Assembly: GCA_035550055.1 (NCBI GenBank)
Contig: DASZRO010000109.1
Location: 1 to 54,546, forward strand
Direction of reading: 5' to 3'
From: Mycobacteriales bacterium
GTDB taxonomy: Bacteria; Actinomycetota; Actinomycetes; JAFAQI01
Length of the DNA stretch: 54,546 nt
A model generated the notes under the pieces. That model was not told where the DNA came from. It saw nothing but the letters and a program-made list of their open reading frames with translations, and searched no databases. Below, piece by piece: positions 17,304 through 26,316 of this stretch. Both the position numbers and the translations under genes were made by a program. Positions within the stretch are counted from its first letter, which is position 1. Each line of letters begins with the position of its first letter.

Positions 17304-17591
17304 GTGCTCGGAGCGTGCAGCGCGTGCGGCGACTGCTGCGATCCGGTCTGGTATCCACTCGGGCCGGCCGACATCCGACAGTCGGCGAACACGACCGGTT
17401 CGCTCGACCTCAGCTTCGCCGCCGCGCACTGGTCTGCGACCGGCGACCGGAGCGAGGAGATGTACGCCTACCGGTGCGATCGGTTCGACGCGGTCACGCG
17501 GTTGTGCACCGCGCACGACTCCCGGCCGCCGATCTGCCGTGCCTACCCGATCGCGGTCAACCTGCTTCCGGCACGCTGCACCGTCCGCTGA
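17304..17591 (+). CDS. YkgJ-like cysteine-cluster protein
   Basis: This short protein (95 aa) has the YkgJ-type metal-binding pattern: CSACGDCC near the start, then single cysteines in YRCDRF, RLCTAHDSRPPICRAYP and ARCTV. Such proteins probably bind iron or zinc; their function is unknown. The length is near the lower end of the family but complete. GTG 17304 is 7 nt after a TATCCT -10 element, so the mRNA is probably leaderless. Confidence 0.75.
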   Translation: MLGACSACGDCCDPVWYPLGPADIRQSANTTGSLDLSFAAAHWSATGDRSEEMYAYRCDRFDAVTRLCTAHDSRPPICRAYPIAVNLLPARCTVR

Positions 17592-17595
17592 CCGC

Positions 17596-18210
17596 TCAGC
17601 CGTAGCGGCGTACCCATTCGAACATCGCAATCCCCGACGCCACTCCTGCGTTGATGGAGCGGGTCGACCCTTCCTGCGGGATGTGCAGCACCGTGCCGCA
17701 GGCCTCCCGGGCCGCCGGCGAGAGCCCGGGACCTTCCTGCCCGAAGACCATCACGCAACGCTTCGGCAGGTCGGCGTCGACGATGCTGACCGACCCGGGC
17801 AGCAGATCCACGCCGATGAGCGGCAGACCCTCGCCCGCCGCCCACCCGGCGAGGTCGTGGAACTGCGCGTGGTGGCGGACTTCGACGTACCGGTCGGTCA
17901 CCATCGCGCCGCGCCGGTTCCAGCGCCGGTTGCCGACGACGTGGACGGCGGCGGCACAGAAGGCGTTGGCGTTGCGAACGACCGTGCCGATGTTGAAGTC
18001 GTGCTGCCAGTTCTCGATCGCCACATGGAAGCCGCGTCGCCGCTCGGCGAGGTCCGCCATGATCGCGTCGCTGCGCCAGTAGCGGTAGCGGTCGACGACG
18101 TTGCGCCGGTCCCCGTGCTCGAGCAGCTCCGGGTCGAGCCGGGCGTCCTGCGGCCAGGGCCGCGGGTGCGGCCCGACACCCACCTGCTCAGTCTCCCCGT
18201 CAGGTCCCAC
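17596..18210 (-). CDS. SpoU/TrmH-family RNA methyltransferase
   Basis: This 204-aa enzyme has the SPOUT motifs that bind S-adenosylmethionine in a knotted fold. Motif 1 is NWQHDFNIGTVVRNANAF (residues about 67-84), motif 2 is VMVFGQEGPGLS (about 153-164), and motif 3 is IPQEGSTRSINAGVASGIAM. It should 2'-O-methylate ribose in a tRNA or rRNA. The SpoU arginine after the first asparagine is present (VVRNAN). GTG 18210 is 8 nt from TACCGT, forming one side of a divergent pair with the carboxypeptidase gene. Confidence 0.85.
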   Translation of the reverse strand: MGPDGETEQVGVGPHPRPWPQDARLDPELLEHGDRRNVVDRYRYWRSDAIMADLAERRRGFHVAIENWQHDFNIGTVVRNANAFCAAAVHVVGNRRWNRRGAMVTDRYVEVRHHAQFHDLAGWAAGEGLPLIGVDLLPGSVSIVDADLPKRCVMVFGQEGPGLSPAAREACGTVLHIPQEGSTRSINAGVASGIAMFEWVRRYG

Positions 18211-18217
18211 GACGCCA

Positions 18218-18224
18218 TACGGTA
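18218..18224. promoter_or_regulatory. Overlapping divergent -10 elements (spoU-like/dacB)
   Basis: The plus strand has TACGGT (18218-18223) 8 nt before ATG 18232. The minus strand has TACCGT (18224-18219) 8 nt before GTG 18210. The two hexamers share five base pairs in a 21-bp gap. Both transcripts would be leaderless. Confidence 0.55.
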
Positions 18225-18231
18225 GGGCGCT

Positions 18232-19548
18232 ATGGCCTCCCCCAGACTGGCCCGGACCCTGATCGCAGCAGCGCTGGTCACCTCGACGGCGCTCACGCTC
18301 ACCTCCGCGGCGGCCGCTCCACCCACACCCGCCCCTGGGTCGCCGTCTGCTTCACCGACGGCCTCGCCCACCCCGACCGCGAGCCCGTCCGCCACGACGT
18401 CGCCCGCGGCGCTCGCTCGGCTCGCCTCGCGCGTCCGCGCGGCGATGCGCGGCGCCACCGCCGCCCACGTCGACTACCAGATCCAGGTGCAAGGGGTCGG
18501 CACGATCATGCAGAACGCGTCGACGGTGAGCGCTCCGGCGAGCAACGAGAAGCTGCTGACGTCGCTGACCCTGCTCAACCTCGTCGGGCCCAGCTTCCGG
18601 TACGACACGACGGTCTCCGGCACCTCCGACCTCGGCAGCGACGGCACGCTCGACGGTGACCTGGTGCTGACCGGCTCCGGCGACCCGACCCTCACCCGAC
18701 GAGACCTCGCCGCGATGGCCCACTCACTGGCGAACGCCGGCCTCGCCCACGTCACCGGACGGCTCGTCGTGGACGACACCCGGTACTCCCACACCACACT
18801 TGCGCCCGGCTGGAAGCGGGACTTCGTGCCCGAAGAGTCCGGCACCGTCGACGCGTTCACCGTCAACAACAACGACTGGCGCTCCGGGACCGCCTTCGAC
18901 GCCGACCCGACGCGCGACAACGCGGGGTTGTGGCGTACCGCGCTTCACAACGCGGGAATCACCGTCGCCGGGCCGACGGTCGTCGGCGCCTCACCGGCCA
19001 CCCTCGTCCCGCTGTGGTCGCACCACTCGCGCCCGCTGTCGGCCATCGTCGAGATGACGCTGAACGAGTCGATCAACTTCTACGCCGAGATGATGCTGCG
19101 AGAGGCGGGCTATCAGCGCTCCGGTCACGGCAGCCTGACGACCGGGACCGCCGCGGTGCGCGCCCAGGCGGCCGCCCTTCACATCCCGATCGGGGTCGTG
19201 CGGGACGGGTCCGGGTTGTCCTACGCCGACCGGCAGTCCCCCGCGACCTTCACCGCGCTGCTGGACGAGCTGCCGACACAGCCGAAGGCCTACCAGACGA
19301 TCTACGACGGACTGCCCCGGTCCTGCACGCCGCCGGGCACCCTGGAGTACCGGCTGTGCGGCTTCAAAGGTTTGGTGCGCGCCAAGACCGGCACCCTCGA
19401 CCGGATCAGCAGCCTGTCCGGCTACACCATCACCAACAACGACCGCGGCGTGGTGTTCTCGTTCCTGCTCAGCGGCATCGGCAACGTGAGCGCCGCGAAC
19501 GACCGGATCGACGCCACGATCCGAGCGGTGATCAACAGCAACGCCTAG
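18232..19548 (+). CDS. dacB: D-alanyl-D-alanine carboxypeptidase (PBP4/S13)
   Basis: This 438-aa exported peptidase has a signal peptide (residues 1-32), then a Pro/Ser/Thr-rich linker. Motif 1 is SNEK (S of SxxK, in SAPASNEKLLTSL, about residue 103). Motif 2 is SIN (NESINFYAEMMLRE, about residue 280). Motif 3 is KTG (VRAKTGTLDRISSLSGY, about residue 386). These define an S13 penicillin-binding protein that trims or cleaves peptidoglycan peptides outside the membrane. The LVLTGSGDPTL signature of DacB is also present. All catalytic residues are intact. Confidence 0.92.
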   Translation: MASPRLARTLIAAALVTSTALTLTSAAAAPPTPAPGSPSASPTASPTPTASPSATTSPAALARLASRVRAAMRGATAAHVDYQIQVQGVGTIMQNASTVSAPASNEKLLTSLTLLNLVGPSFRYDTTVSGTSDLGSDGTLDGDLVLTGSGDPTLTRRDLAAMAHSLANAGLAHVTGRLVVDDTRYSHTTLAPGWKRDFVPEESGTVDAFTVNNNDWRSGTAFDADPTRDNAGLWRTALHNAGITVAGPTVVGASPATLVPLWSHHSRPLSAIVEMTLNESINFYAEMMLREAGYQRSGHGSLTTGTAAVRAQAAALHIPIGVVRDGSGLSYADRQSPATFTALLDELPTQPKAYQTIYDGLPRSCTPPGTLEYRLCGFKGLVRAKTGTLDRISSLSGYTITNNDRGVVFSFLLSGIGNVSAANDRIDATIRAVINSNA

Positions 19549-19583
19549 GCTTCGGCGTCGTTCCCCGCTCGATCGGAGTTGCC

Positions 19584-20264
19584 GTGCCCACCCGCCGCGC
19601 CACCACGCCTCCCCCGCTCACCGACGACGACGTGGACTCGTTGCGCGCCAAGGTCGCCAACGGCGAGAAGCCACGAGTGGTGGTGCGTGCCGCCTCCGCG
19701 TCCGTCGCCGCGGGCACGCGCGGCAACGTGATTCGGATGGGGGATCCCAAGGAGAGCGAGTACATCGTCGTGCGGCTCGGCAAGGACGAGGTGCCGTTCG
19801 CCCCTGCCGAGCTCGGCATGCCGGGACGGACGGCACCCCAACCCGAAGCCCGTACCGCTGCGCGGCCGGCGACTGCGCGGCCGGCGACGGATCGGCCGGC
19901 ATCTACCCCACCGGCGGCCGCCCGCCCCGCCGCTGCCAGACCAGCCGCGACCCGCCGCGGCGCAGCGCGTACCGCCACGAAGCGGGTCCCGCCGCTGTCG
20001 GTGACGTTGCGCTTCTCGGGCGGAGCCTGGACCGTGGAGGCGCAACGCGGCGCACGGCGGCTGGCCCGACCGACCGCGTTGCGGCCTGGCGCGGTGACCG
20101 CGCTGGCCGACCACCTCGACGACGACTCACTCCGCGACGCCCTCGTCGAAGCCGTCGAGTCCTGCCGTTCGGTCGTCGAGGCACAGCGCGCCGAGCTGCG
20201 CGCAAAGCTCGAAGCCGCCGAGGCGGCGCTTCGCGACTACGACGCGAAGCCTCGTCGCCGGTGA
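19584..20264 (+). CDS. Hypothetical Ala/Pro/Arg-rich protein (226 aa)
   Basis: Residues 1-80 form a small domain that begins TRRATTPPPLTDDDVDSL and includes EYIVVRLGKDEVPF. A low-complexity Ala-Arg-Pro linker (about 90-140; many ARPA repeats) follows, then a domain with SVTLRFSGGAWTVEAQRGAR and a helical end with charged repeats. I do not recognise the family. GTG 19584 is the first start after dacB, and the stop overlaps the next gene's GTG by 4 nt, so the two are translationally coupled. It is probably cytoplasmic; no signal or transmembrane segment. Confidence 0.65.
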   Translation: MPTRRATTPPPLTDDDVDSLRAKVANGEKPRVVVRAASASVAAGTRGNVIRMGDPKESEYIVVRLGKDEVPFAPAELGMPGRTAPQPEARTAARPATARPATDRPASTPPAAARPAAARPAATRRGAARTATKRVPPLSVTLRFSGGAWTVEAQRGARRLARPTALRPGAVTALADHLDDDSLRDALVEAVESCRSVVEAQRAELRAKLEAAEAALRDYDAKPRRR

Positions 20265-20950
20265 CGTTCGGCCCGTACGACGAACCGCCGGCTGATCCGG
20301 CGGGTGACGTCGTGCTGGCGCTGGTGCCACTTGCCGACGCGCTTCCGATCGCCTGGGACCGCTATTTGCGCAACCGGCTCCGCCACCCGTACCCGAAGTG
20401 GCTCGAAGCGGTGTTCGCCGACCCGCCCGAGCCGTGGCCGACGGTCCGCTCGTTCTGGCAGCACCACCACTACGACGCCCTCGCCGAACGATGGCGAGCC
20501 GCCGTCGGCGAACGCCTCGTGGTCAGCGTGGTCAGCGTGGCCGCGGCACCGGCGACAACTCGCCCGCCGCTGCCGGCCGCGGCGGCCGAGGTGGTGCGGC
20601 GCGTCAACGCCGCGTTCCACCACCGTGACTGGCCGGTGGACCGCTACGACCAAGTGGTACGACGCGGGCTGCTGCCGGCGCTGGCCGCACCCGCCGCGAC
20701 CGCGACCGCGACGACCACGCCGGCCTGGGCGATCGAGCACGCCAACGAGATCGCCGCCGCCGACGCCGCGCGCATCGCGTCGTCGGGGATCCGGGTCGCC
20801 GGTGACCTCGCCGCACTCAGCGGCGTACCCGTGCCGGCCGGCACCGCGCACGACGGCCCGCCCGAGGCGCCGCACGCGTTGCCCGTCGACGCAGCGGCCG
20901 AGGCCGTCGTCGCGACGGTGACAGCGGTCGCGGCTACTTGGCCGCGCTAG
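20261..20950 (+). CDS. Hypothetical protein coupled to the previous gene (229 aa)
   Basis: This protein has no known motif. Residues 1-80 contain LPIAWDRYLRNRLRHPYPKW and SFWQHHHYDALAERW, with many Trp/His/Arg, and residues 90-180 are alanine-rich helices. GTG 20261 overlaps the upstream stop by 4 nt, so translation is coupled. The end overlaps the convergent channel-like gene by 17 nt. It could work with the upstream 226-aa protein, but its role is unknown. Confidence 0.6.
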   Translation: MTFGPYDEPPADPAGDVVLALVPLADALPIAWDRYLRNRLRHPYPKWLEAVFADPPEPWPTVRSFWQHHHYDALAERWRAAVGERLVVSVVSVAAAPATTRPPLPAAAAEVVRRVNAAFHHRDWPVDRYDQVVRRGLLPALAAPAATATATTTPAWAIEHANEIAAADAARIASSGIRVAGDLAALSGVPVPAGTAHDGPPEAPHALPVDAAAEAVVATVTAVAATWPR

Positions 20951-22037
20951 GCGCACGGTTCGCCGGGCGCACCGGCGGCGTCGGCTCGTGAGGCCAGCGA
21001 CGCGGGCCGGACCACAGCGCGGGCACCGCGTCGGTCTTGCAGGCGAGCTCGTAGGCGAGCCGCTCGTAGTTGACCCGCCAGCCGCGGAACTGCGGCCACG
21101 CCTGCTCGGCGGTGCGTTCGGTCTCGAAGCCGACCTCACGCAGCCGCTGTACTCCGGCGGCGAACTCCTCGAACGTCAGCTGGATCGACGCGTCCGGGTC
21201 CGGGTCGTCGTCGACGGCCAACCCGACCGCGCGTCCCATCTGCCTGAGGGCGGTGAAGCCCATCCGCAGACACAACCTCGGCTCGATCCGCTCCCGGCTC
21301 GGCGCCAGCGACAGCAACAGCGCCGCGGAGTCCATCACCGCGAGCAGACCGACGAGCCACGAGGACAGTGGCTGCGGCGAGCGGAACCGCATGAGCACCG
21401 GGTAGTTCGAGTGGCTCTCCGCGACGTCGGCCGCCCACCGTTCCCACCCGGCGTAGAACGCCGGCAGGTCGTCGCCGTCGCGGCCGATGCCGTACCTCGT
21501 CCGGGCCAGCAACTCCGGACCCCACGGCGGCGTCCCCGCACGCGAGCCGAGCAACGTCACCTCGGTCTCGCGGCGGTTGAACGCGCCGTAGAGCGTCGGC
21601 AGGTAGCCGATCTGGGCTGCGACCACGAACAGCCCGGAGGCGGCGGCGAGCACGTCCACCGCAACCGCGCCGTTGTCGTCCGGCGCGACGAAGCCGAGCG
21701 TGAACATCGATGACGCGATCTCGCGCAGCGCCTGGCCGAAGTCCTCGGTGAACGGCCAGACCAGCAGCGCATAGCCGACCAGGAAGCCGAGCAGCCAGAC
21801 CGCGAGCAACGAGACCAGGTACACCGCCGCCTGCGCGGCGAGGATCGTGTCACGGTCCTCATAGCTGGACACCCGGCCAGCCGCGACCCGGAACACCCAG
21901 TCGACGCCCCGATCGACCGTGCGCCCGATCGGGCCGAGGCTCGCCCGCGGGATCACCAGCGTGCGCAGGACGCTGATGCCCGTGAACACCACCAAGAAGG
22001 CGCCGACGACCGCGACGACGTCCCTGAGCGCCTGCAC
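20934..22037 (-). CDS. Channel-like membrane protein (367 aa)
   Basis: Three or four transmembrane helices lie in the first 160 residues: 7-27, 70-100, and a pair around 108-150 (SSMFTLGFVAP flanked by hydrophobic helices). TLGF resembles the pore loop of two-helix ion channels (TxGx), but the classic TVGYG filter is missing. The C-terminal two thirds are soluble and helical. It may be a potassium-channel relative or a pore-domain protein of altered specificity. The start is the first in-frame codon with a hydrophobic segment. The 3' end overlaps the convergent hypothetical gene. Confidence 0.55.
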   Translation of the reverse strand: MQALRDVVAVVGAFLVVFTGISVLRTLVIPRASLGPIGRTVDRGVDWVFRVAAGRVSSYEDRDTILAAQAAVYLVSLLAVWLLGFLVGYALLVWPFTEDFGQALREIASSMFTLGFVAPDDNGAVAVDVLAAASGLFVVAAQIGYLPTLYGAFNRRETEVTLLGSRAGTPPWGPELLARTRYGIGRDGDDLPAFYAGWERWAADVAESHSNYPVLMRFRSPQPLSSWLVGLLAVMDSAALLLSLAPSRERIEPRLCLRMGFTALRQMGRAVGLAVDDDPDPDASIQLTFEEFAAGVQRLREVGFETERTAEQAWPQFRGWRVNYERLAYELACKTDAVPALWSGPRRWPHEPTPPVRPANRAPSAAK

Positions 22038-22055
22038 GGTGTCAGCCCCCTGAGG

Positions 22056-22961
22056 TCAGCCCCCGAGTACGCCGAGCAGCGCGCCGAGCTCGTCCTGGAT
22101 CGACGTCGGGACGATGTAGCCGTCCTGCTTCTCGATCTGGTCGAGGTTGTCCAGCACGTCCTCGGCGGTCGGGGTGTGTCCCTTGCCGCCGTACCAGCCC
22201 TGCGCCAGGCCGATGAAGACTCGCGCGTAGCGGCCACCGGCCGCCGAGAACGTCTCGTGGGTGAGCTCGCACGCCTCCGAGGCCAGGAAGGTCACGAGCG
22301 GGGTCACCGTCTCGGCCTGCAAAGCGGAGGCGGCGTCGCCGAGCAGCTCCATCGTCATCCGCGTGGCGGCGACGGGGCACACGACGTTGGACTTGATGCC
22401 GGCTTTCGCGCCCTCGATCGCCAGGACGTTCGACAGCCCCACGAGACCCATCTTCGCCGCGGCGTAGTTGGCCTGGCCGAAGTTCCCGAACACCCCGGCG
22501 TTGGACGAGGTGAAGACGAACCGGCCGTAGCCGTTCTCCTTCATCACCTTGAACGCCGGCTGCGACACGTAGAACGCGCCCTTCAGGTGCACGTCGAGGA
22601 CCGCGTCGAGGTCGGCCCACTCCAGTTTCGCGAAGGACTTGTCACGCAGGATGCCGGCGTTGTTGATCACGACGTCGACCTTGCCGAACGCGTCCACGGC
22701 GGTCTTGACGATGTTCTCGCCGCCCTCGGGCGTCGACACGGAGTCATAGCTCGGGACGGCTTCGCCACCGGCGGCCTTGATCTCGTCGACGACCTTCTGT
22801 GCCGCGGTGTCGTCGCCACCCGTGCCGTCGACCGACCCGCCGAGGTCGTTGACCACGACCTTCGCGCCACGCCGGGCCATCTCGAGGGCGTAGGTCCGCC
22901 CGAGTCCGCCACCGGCGCCGGTGACAACCGCTACTCGTCCGTCAAAAGTGATCTCAGCCAT
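22056..22961 (-). CDS. SDR-family 3-hydroxyacyl-CoA dehydrogenase-like
   Basis: This 301-aa short-chain dehydrogenase resembles the dehydrogenase unit of peroxisomal multifunctional enzyme type 2. It has the TGAGGGLGRTYAL nucleotide motif (about 13-25), NNAG (about 95-98), the active-site serine region SSNAGVFG, and YAAAK (Y and K of YxxxK). Its C-terminal extension (after residue 230) is unlike a plain FabG. It likely acts in beta-oxidation-like or side-chain degradation. ATG 22961 is chosen over an upstream codon because a TAGGGT -10 box is 6 nt before it. Confidence 0.85.
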   Translation of the reverse strand: MAEITFDGRVAVVTGAGGGLGRTYALEMARRGAKVVVNDLGGSVDGTGGDDTAAQKVVDEIKAAGGEAVPSYDSVSTPEGGENIVKTAVDAFGKVDVVINNAGILRDKSFAKLEWADLDAVLDVHLKGAFYVSQPAFKVMKENGYGRFVFTSSNAGVFGNFGQANYAAAKMGLVGLSNVLAIEGAKAGIKSNVVCPVAATRMTMELLGDAASALQAETVTPLVTFLASEACELTHETFSAAGGRYARVFIGLAQGWYGGKGHTPTAEDVLDNLDQIEKQDGYIVPTSIQDELGALLGVLGG

Positions 22962-22967
22962 TCGCAC

Positions 22968-22973
22968 ACCCTA
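22968..22973 (-). promoter_or_regulatory. Leaderless -10 for the SDR gene
   Basis: On the minus strand TAGGGT precedes ATG 22961 by 6 nt. It overlaps an imperfect inverted repeat (ACCCT-ATAG-AGGGT, 22968-22981). A leaderless transcript is likely. Confidence 0.5.
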
Positions 22974-22998
22974 TAGAGGGTGGTGTTGACTCGGACAC

Positions 22999-23493
22999 GT
23001 GCCGTCCAGCCGGAACATTCGCGCGCTCGGACTAGCCGGCTCGCTCGGCGGGATCACGACCACCGCCGGCACCGGCGCGGTGCTGATCGCTGCCAGCCGT
23101 CCCTGGTACGACAGTCTCGACAAGCCTCGCTGGGCGAGTCCCACGATCGCGTTCGCGCCCGCCTGGTCGGTCGTCGCGGCGAGCCAGGCGGTCGGCGCGT
23201 GGCTCGCGTGGCGCGCCGACGACGACCGCGACGCCCTCGACGTACCGGCGGTCTCCTCCTACGCCGTCCAGCTCTGGCTGAGCCTGGCGTGGCTGCTGCT
23301 GTTCTTCGGCTTCCGCAGGCCCGGCGTCGCGCTGCTCGAGGTGGCCGTGCTCTGGGTCGCGCTGGCTTTGACGGTCGCCGAGTTCGGGCGGCGTCACCGG
23401 ATCGCGGCCGCGCTCATGGTCCCGTCGCTGCTGGCCGTCACCTACCTCGGCCTGCTCAACCTCGCCGTCTGGCGCCGCAACCGCAGCGAGTAG
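22999..23493 (+). CDS. tspO: TspO/MBR-family membrane protein
   Basis: Five hydrophobic helices fill this 164-aa protein. The TspO signature is present: WYDSLDKPRWASP after the first helix, then the aromatic LWLSLAWLLLFFGFRRPG and a final helix with TYLGLLNLAVW. TspO proteins bind porphyrins and affect tetrapyrrole traffic and stress responses. The short GTG start follows directly after the divergent SDR gene. It is the only gene between the SDR and the convergent nitrilase. Confidence 0.85.
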   Translation: MPSSRNIRALGLAGSLGGITTTAGTGAVLIAASRPWYDSLDKPRWASPTIAFAPAWSVVAASQAVGAWLAWRADDDRDALDVPAVSSYAVQLWLSLAWLLLFFGFRRPGVALLEVAVLWVALALTVAEFGRRHRIAAALMVPSLLAVTYLGLLNLAVWRRNRSE

Positions 23494-23500
23494 CTCGACG

Positions 23501-24292
23501 TCAGCGGGGTTCGACCTTCCAGCGCCGGTTGGCGAGGCTCGGCATCTTCTGCCGGCACTCGGCGACGCGGGCCGGGTCGACGTCGGCGACGGCGATCCCG
23601 TCCTGCTCGTCGAGCGAGGCGAGTACGTCGCCCCACGGGTCGACGACGATGCTGCCGCCGGTGTACGACGGCGGGGTCTGTACGGCGCCCGCGATGTAAC
23701 AGACGTTCTCGATCGCCCGCGCGGTGGTCAACGCTCGCCACTGGGCGAGCTTGCTCGGTCCGGCCACCCACGCCGACGGGATCGCGACCAACTCGGCGCC
23801 GTCGTCGGCGAGCGCACGGGCCAGTTCGGGAAACCGGACGTCGTAGCAGGTCATGACGCCGACCGACATCCCGGCGCAGTCGAAGGTCAGCCGATCGTTC
23901 GGCTCGCCCGGCAGCAGCCGGTCGGACTCCATCCAGCCCAGCGCGTCGAACAGATGCTGCTTGCGGTAACTGCCGATCAGCGTGCCCGACCCGTCCACGG
24001 CGACGACCGTGTTGTAGACGCGATCCTCCCCGGCTGTCTCGAACATTCCCGCCACGACGGTGACTCCTCGTCGCTTCGCGACCTCGGCGAGCGCCGCCAC
24101 GAAGGGACCGTCCAGCGGCTCGGCGACAGGCCCCAACGCGAGGTCGCGGTCGCCGAAGTCGTGCATCGACGCCTCAGGGGTGATGATCAGGTGCGCACCG
24201 TGATCGGCGGCGGCGTCGACGCTCGCCACGACGCGGGTCCGGTTCGCCTCCTTGTCCAGGTCGGCGGCGAACTGCGCGACGGCGATCCTCAC
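23501..24292 (-). CDS. Carbon-nitrogen hydrolase (nitrilase superfamily)
   Basis: The family's Glu-Lys-Cys triad is present: ITPEASM (E, near residue 40), YRKQHLFD (K, about 110) and VMTCYDVRFPELAR (C, about 145). The product (263 aa) is the usual size of a branch of omega-amidase-like or deaminated-glutathione amidase (Nit1-like) enzymes, which cleave small amides. GTG 24292 begins the conserved RIAVAQF, with TTGGAT 6 nt upstream as a likely -10; a codon 12 nt earlier is less probable. It diverges from an SDR gene across 26 bp. Confidence 0.85.
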   Translation of the reverse strand: MRIAVAQFAADLDKEANRTRVVASVDAAADHGAHLIITPEASMHDFGDRDLALGPVAEPLDGPFVAALAEVAKRRGVTVVAGMFETAGEDRVYNTVVAVDGSGTLIGSYRKQHLFDALGWMESDRLLPGEPNDRLTFDCAGMSVGVMTCYDVRFPELARALADDGAELVAIPSAWVAGPSKLAQWRALTTARAIENVCYIAGAVQTPPSYTGGSIVVDPWGDVLASLDEQDGIAVADVDPARVAECRQKMPSLANRRWKVEPR

Positions 24293-24298
24293 GAGCCC

Positions 24299-24311
24299 AT
24301 CCAACTACGCT
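24299..24311. promoter_or_regulatory. Adjacent divergent -10 elements (nitrilase/SDR)
   Basis: Plus strand TACGCT (24306-24311) lies 7 nt before ATG 24319. Minus strand TTGGAT (24304-24299) lies 6 nt before GTG 24292. Both fit leaderless starts in a 26-bp gap. Confidence 0.45.
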
Positions 24312-24318
24312 TCGCGAC

Positions 24319-25149
24319 ATGAGTCGTGGAACGATCTTCGTCACAGGCGCGAGCACCGGAATCGGCCGCGCGACAGCGATCCGCCTCGCCGATGCCGGCT
24401 TCACCGTGATCCCGGGGTTGCGTCGCAACGAACCGCTGCCGGCGCCGGTCGCCGCCCCGGTCCTTCTCGACCTCGCCGACCCGGACTCGATCGCCCCCGC
24501 GTGCGAGGAGGTCCTCGCCCGCGCCGGCGGCAGCCTGGTCGGCATCGTCAACAACGCCGGCGTGAACGTCAGCGGAGTCTTCGAGGTGCTGCCGGTCGCC
24601 GAATGGCGGATGCAGTTCGAGGTGAACCTGTTCGGCCACCTTTCCGTCACCCAGGCCCTCCTGCCGGCTCTCATCGCCAGTCGCGGGCGCGTCGTGACCG
24701 TCGGCTCGATCGGCGGCCGGTTGTCGCTGCCGTACCTCGCGCCGTACTCCGCCTCGAAGTTCGCAGTCCGCGCGTGGATGGACGCGCTGCGTTGCGAGCT
24801 CACACCGCAGGGCGTGCGCGCCATCCTCATCGAGCCCGGCTCGATCGCGACCCCGATCTGGGAGAAGGGCACGTCGGCGGCGAGCGCCCACATCGACGAC
24901 ATGCCAGAGGACATCCAGGCGAGATACCGCCGGCACATGAACGGCGCGCTGAAGACGGCCGCCCTTGCGGCACGGCACGCGATTCCCGCCGATCGCTGCG
25001 CGAAGGTGATCGAACGCGCGTTGACCGCCAAGCACCCGAAGGGCCGCTACCTGGTCGGTCCGGACGCGCGCGTGGAGGCCGTGATCTCGATCATGCCGAC
25101 CCGCGTTCTCGACGGGATCGCAGCGGCGATGATGCGACCGAGCGACTAG
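24319..25149 (+). CDS. Short-chain dehydrogenase/reductase
   Basis: This 276-aa SDR has TGASTGIGRATAI (about 9-21), NNAG (about 78-81), the catalytic serine in VTVGSIGGR and YSASK. The C-terminal half (IWEKGTSAASAHI) has a longer loop than FabG, as in retinol-dehydrogenase-like SDRs. Substrate unknown. It is followed directly (0 bp) by an aminotransferase gene on the same strand, so the pair may form an operon. Confidence 0.85.
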   Translation: MSRGTIFVTGASTGIGRATAIRLADAGFTVIPGLRRNEPLPAPVAAPVLLDLADPDSIAPACEEVLARAGGSLVGIVNNAGVNVSGVFEVLPVAEWRMQFEVNLFGHLSVTQALLPALIASRGRVVTVGSIGGRLSLPYLAPYSASKFAVRAWMDALRCELTPQGVRAILIEPGSIATPIWEKGTSAASAHIDDMPEDIQARYRRHMNGALKTAALAARHAIPADRCAKVIERALTAKHPKGRYLVGPDARVEAVISIMPTRVLDGIAAAMMRPSD

Positions 25150-26316
25150 ATGGTCCTGCGCGGCTTCGGTACGACGATCTTCGCCGAGATGTCGGCGCTC
25201 GCGACCGCGACCGGCGCGATCAATCTCGGCCAGGGGTTCCCGGACACCGACGGACCGCCTGCGATGCTCGACCGAGCCGTTCATGGTCTGCGCAACGGTG
25301 AGAACCAGTACCCGCCGGGACCCGGCGTCCCGGCGCTGCGCGATGCGATCGCCGCGCACCGCGAGCTGCACTACCGACTTTCCTACGACCCGGCGAGCGA
25401 GGTCCTCGTCACCGTCGGGGCAACCGAGGCAGTCGCCGCCGCCATGCTCGGGTTGTGCGATCCCGGCGACGAGGTCGTCCTGTTCGAGCCGTACTACGAC
25501 TCCTACGCCGCCGCCATCGAGCTCGCCGGCGCCAGACGGGTGCCCGTGGCGCTGCGTCCCGACTCGTCCGGACGGTTCGGTTTCGATCCCGACGAGCTGC
25601 GTGCCGCCATCACCCCGCGCACGCGGCTGCTACTGATCAACTCCCCCCACAACCCGACCGGAACCGTGCTGACCGGCGACGAGCTTGCCGTCATCGCTGC
25701 CTTGTGCCGTGACCACGACCTGTTGGTCGTCACCGACGAGGTGTACGAGCACCTCACCTACGACGGCACAGCGCACGTACCGATCGCGACCCTGCCGGGG
25801 ATGCGCGAGCGGTGCCTGGCGATCTCGAGCGCGGGCAAGACGTTCAGCGTCACCGGCTGGAAGATCGGGTGGGTCTGCGGCCCCGAACCGCTGCTGCGCC
25901 AGGTCAACACCGTCAAGCAGTTCCTGACCTTCACCCACAACCCGGCGATGCAGCACGCCGTCGCCTACGCACTGGGCAACGAGCTCGGGTGGGTGGCCGA
26001 CCTGCGTTCCTCGCTCGCTCGTGCGCGCGACCTGCTCGCCGACGGCCTGGAGCGAGTCGGCATGGCTGTCACGCGCCCAGAGGGGACGTACTTCATCCAG
26101 GCCGACATCCGCCCGCTCGGGACCAGCGACGGCAACGCCTTCGCCCGCCAGCTCCCGCACGCCGCTGGGGTGGTCGGCGTCCCGACTGCGGTGTTCTGCG
26201 ACTCGACCGCCGGCGACCCGTTCGTCAGGTTCGCCTTCTGCAAGCGGCCGGAGGTGATCGACGAGGCAGTTCAGCGGCTGGCGAGGTTCGCGGCAACCGT
26301 CGCGCCGAGCTCGTAG
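25150..26316 (+). CDS. PLP-dependent aminotransferase (class I/II)
   Basis: This 388-aa enzyme has NLGQGFPDTDGP near the start, VTVGATEAVAAAMLG for cofactor binding, SPHNPTGTV, and the PLP lysine in SSAGKTFSVTGWKIGW (about residue 235). It belongs to the group with methionine and kynurenine aminotransferases and DapC. Its substrate cannot be told. ATG 25150 abuts the SDR stop, and the last 46 nt overlap the convergent flavodoxin-like gene. Confidence 0.88.
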   Translation: MVLRGFGTTIFAEMSALATATGAINLGQGFPDTDGPPAMLDRAVHGLRNGENQYPPGPGVPALRDAIAAHRELHYRLSYDPASEVLVTVGATEAVAAAMLGLCDPGDEVVLFEPYYDSYAAAIELAGARRVPVALRPDSSGRFGFDPDELRAAITPRTRLLLINSPHNPTGTVLTGDELAVIAALCRDHDLLVVTDEVYEHLTYDGTAHVPIATLPGMRERCLAISSAGKTFSVTGWKIGWVCGPEPLLRQVNTVKQFLTFTHNPAMQHAVAYALGNELGWVADLRSSLARARDLLADGLERVGMAVTRPEGTYFIQADIRPLGTSDGNAFARQLPHAAGVVGVPTAVFCDSTAGDPFVRFAFCKRPEVIDEAVQRLARFAATVAPSS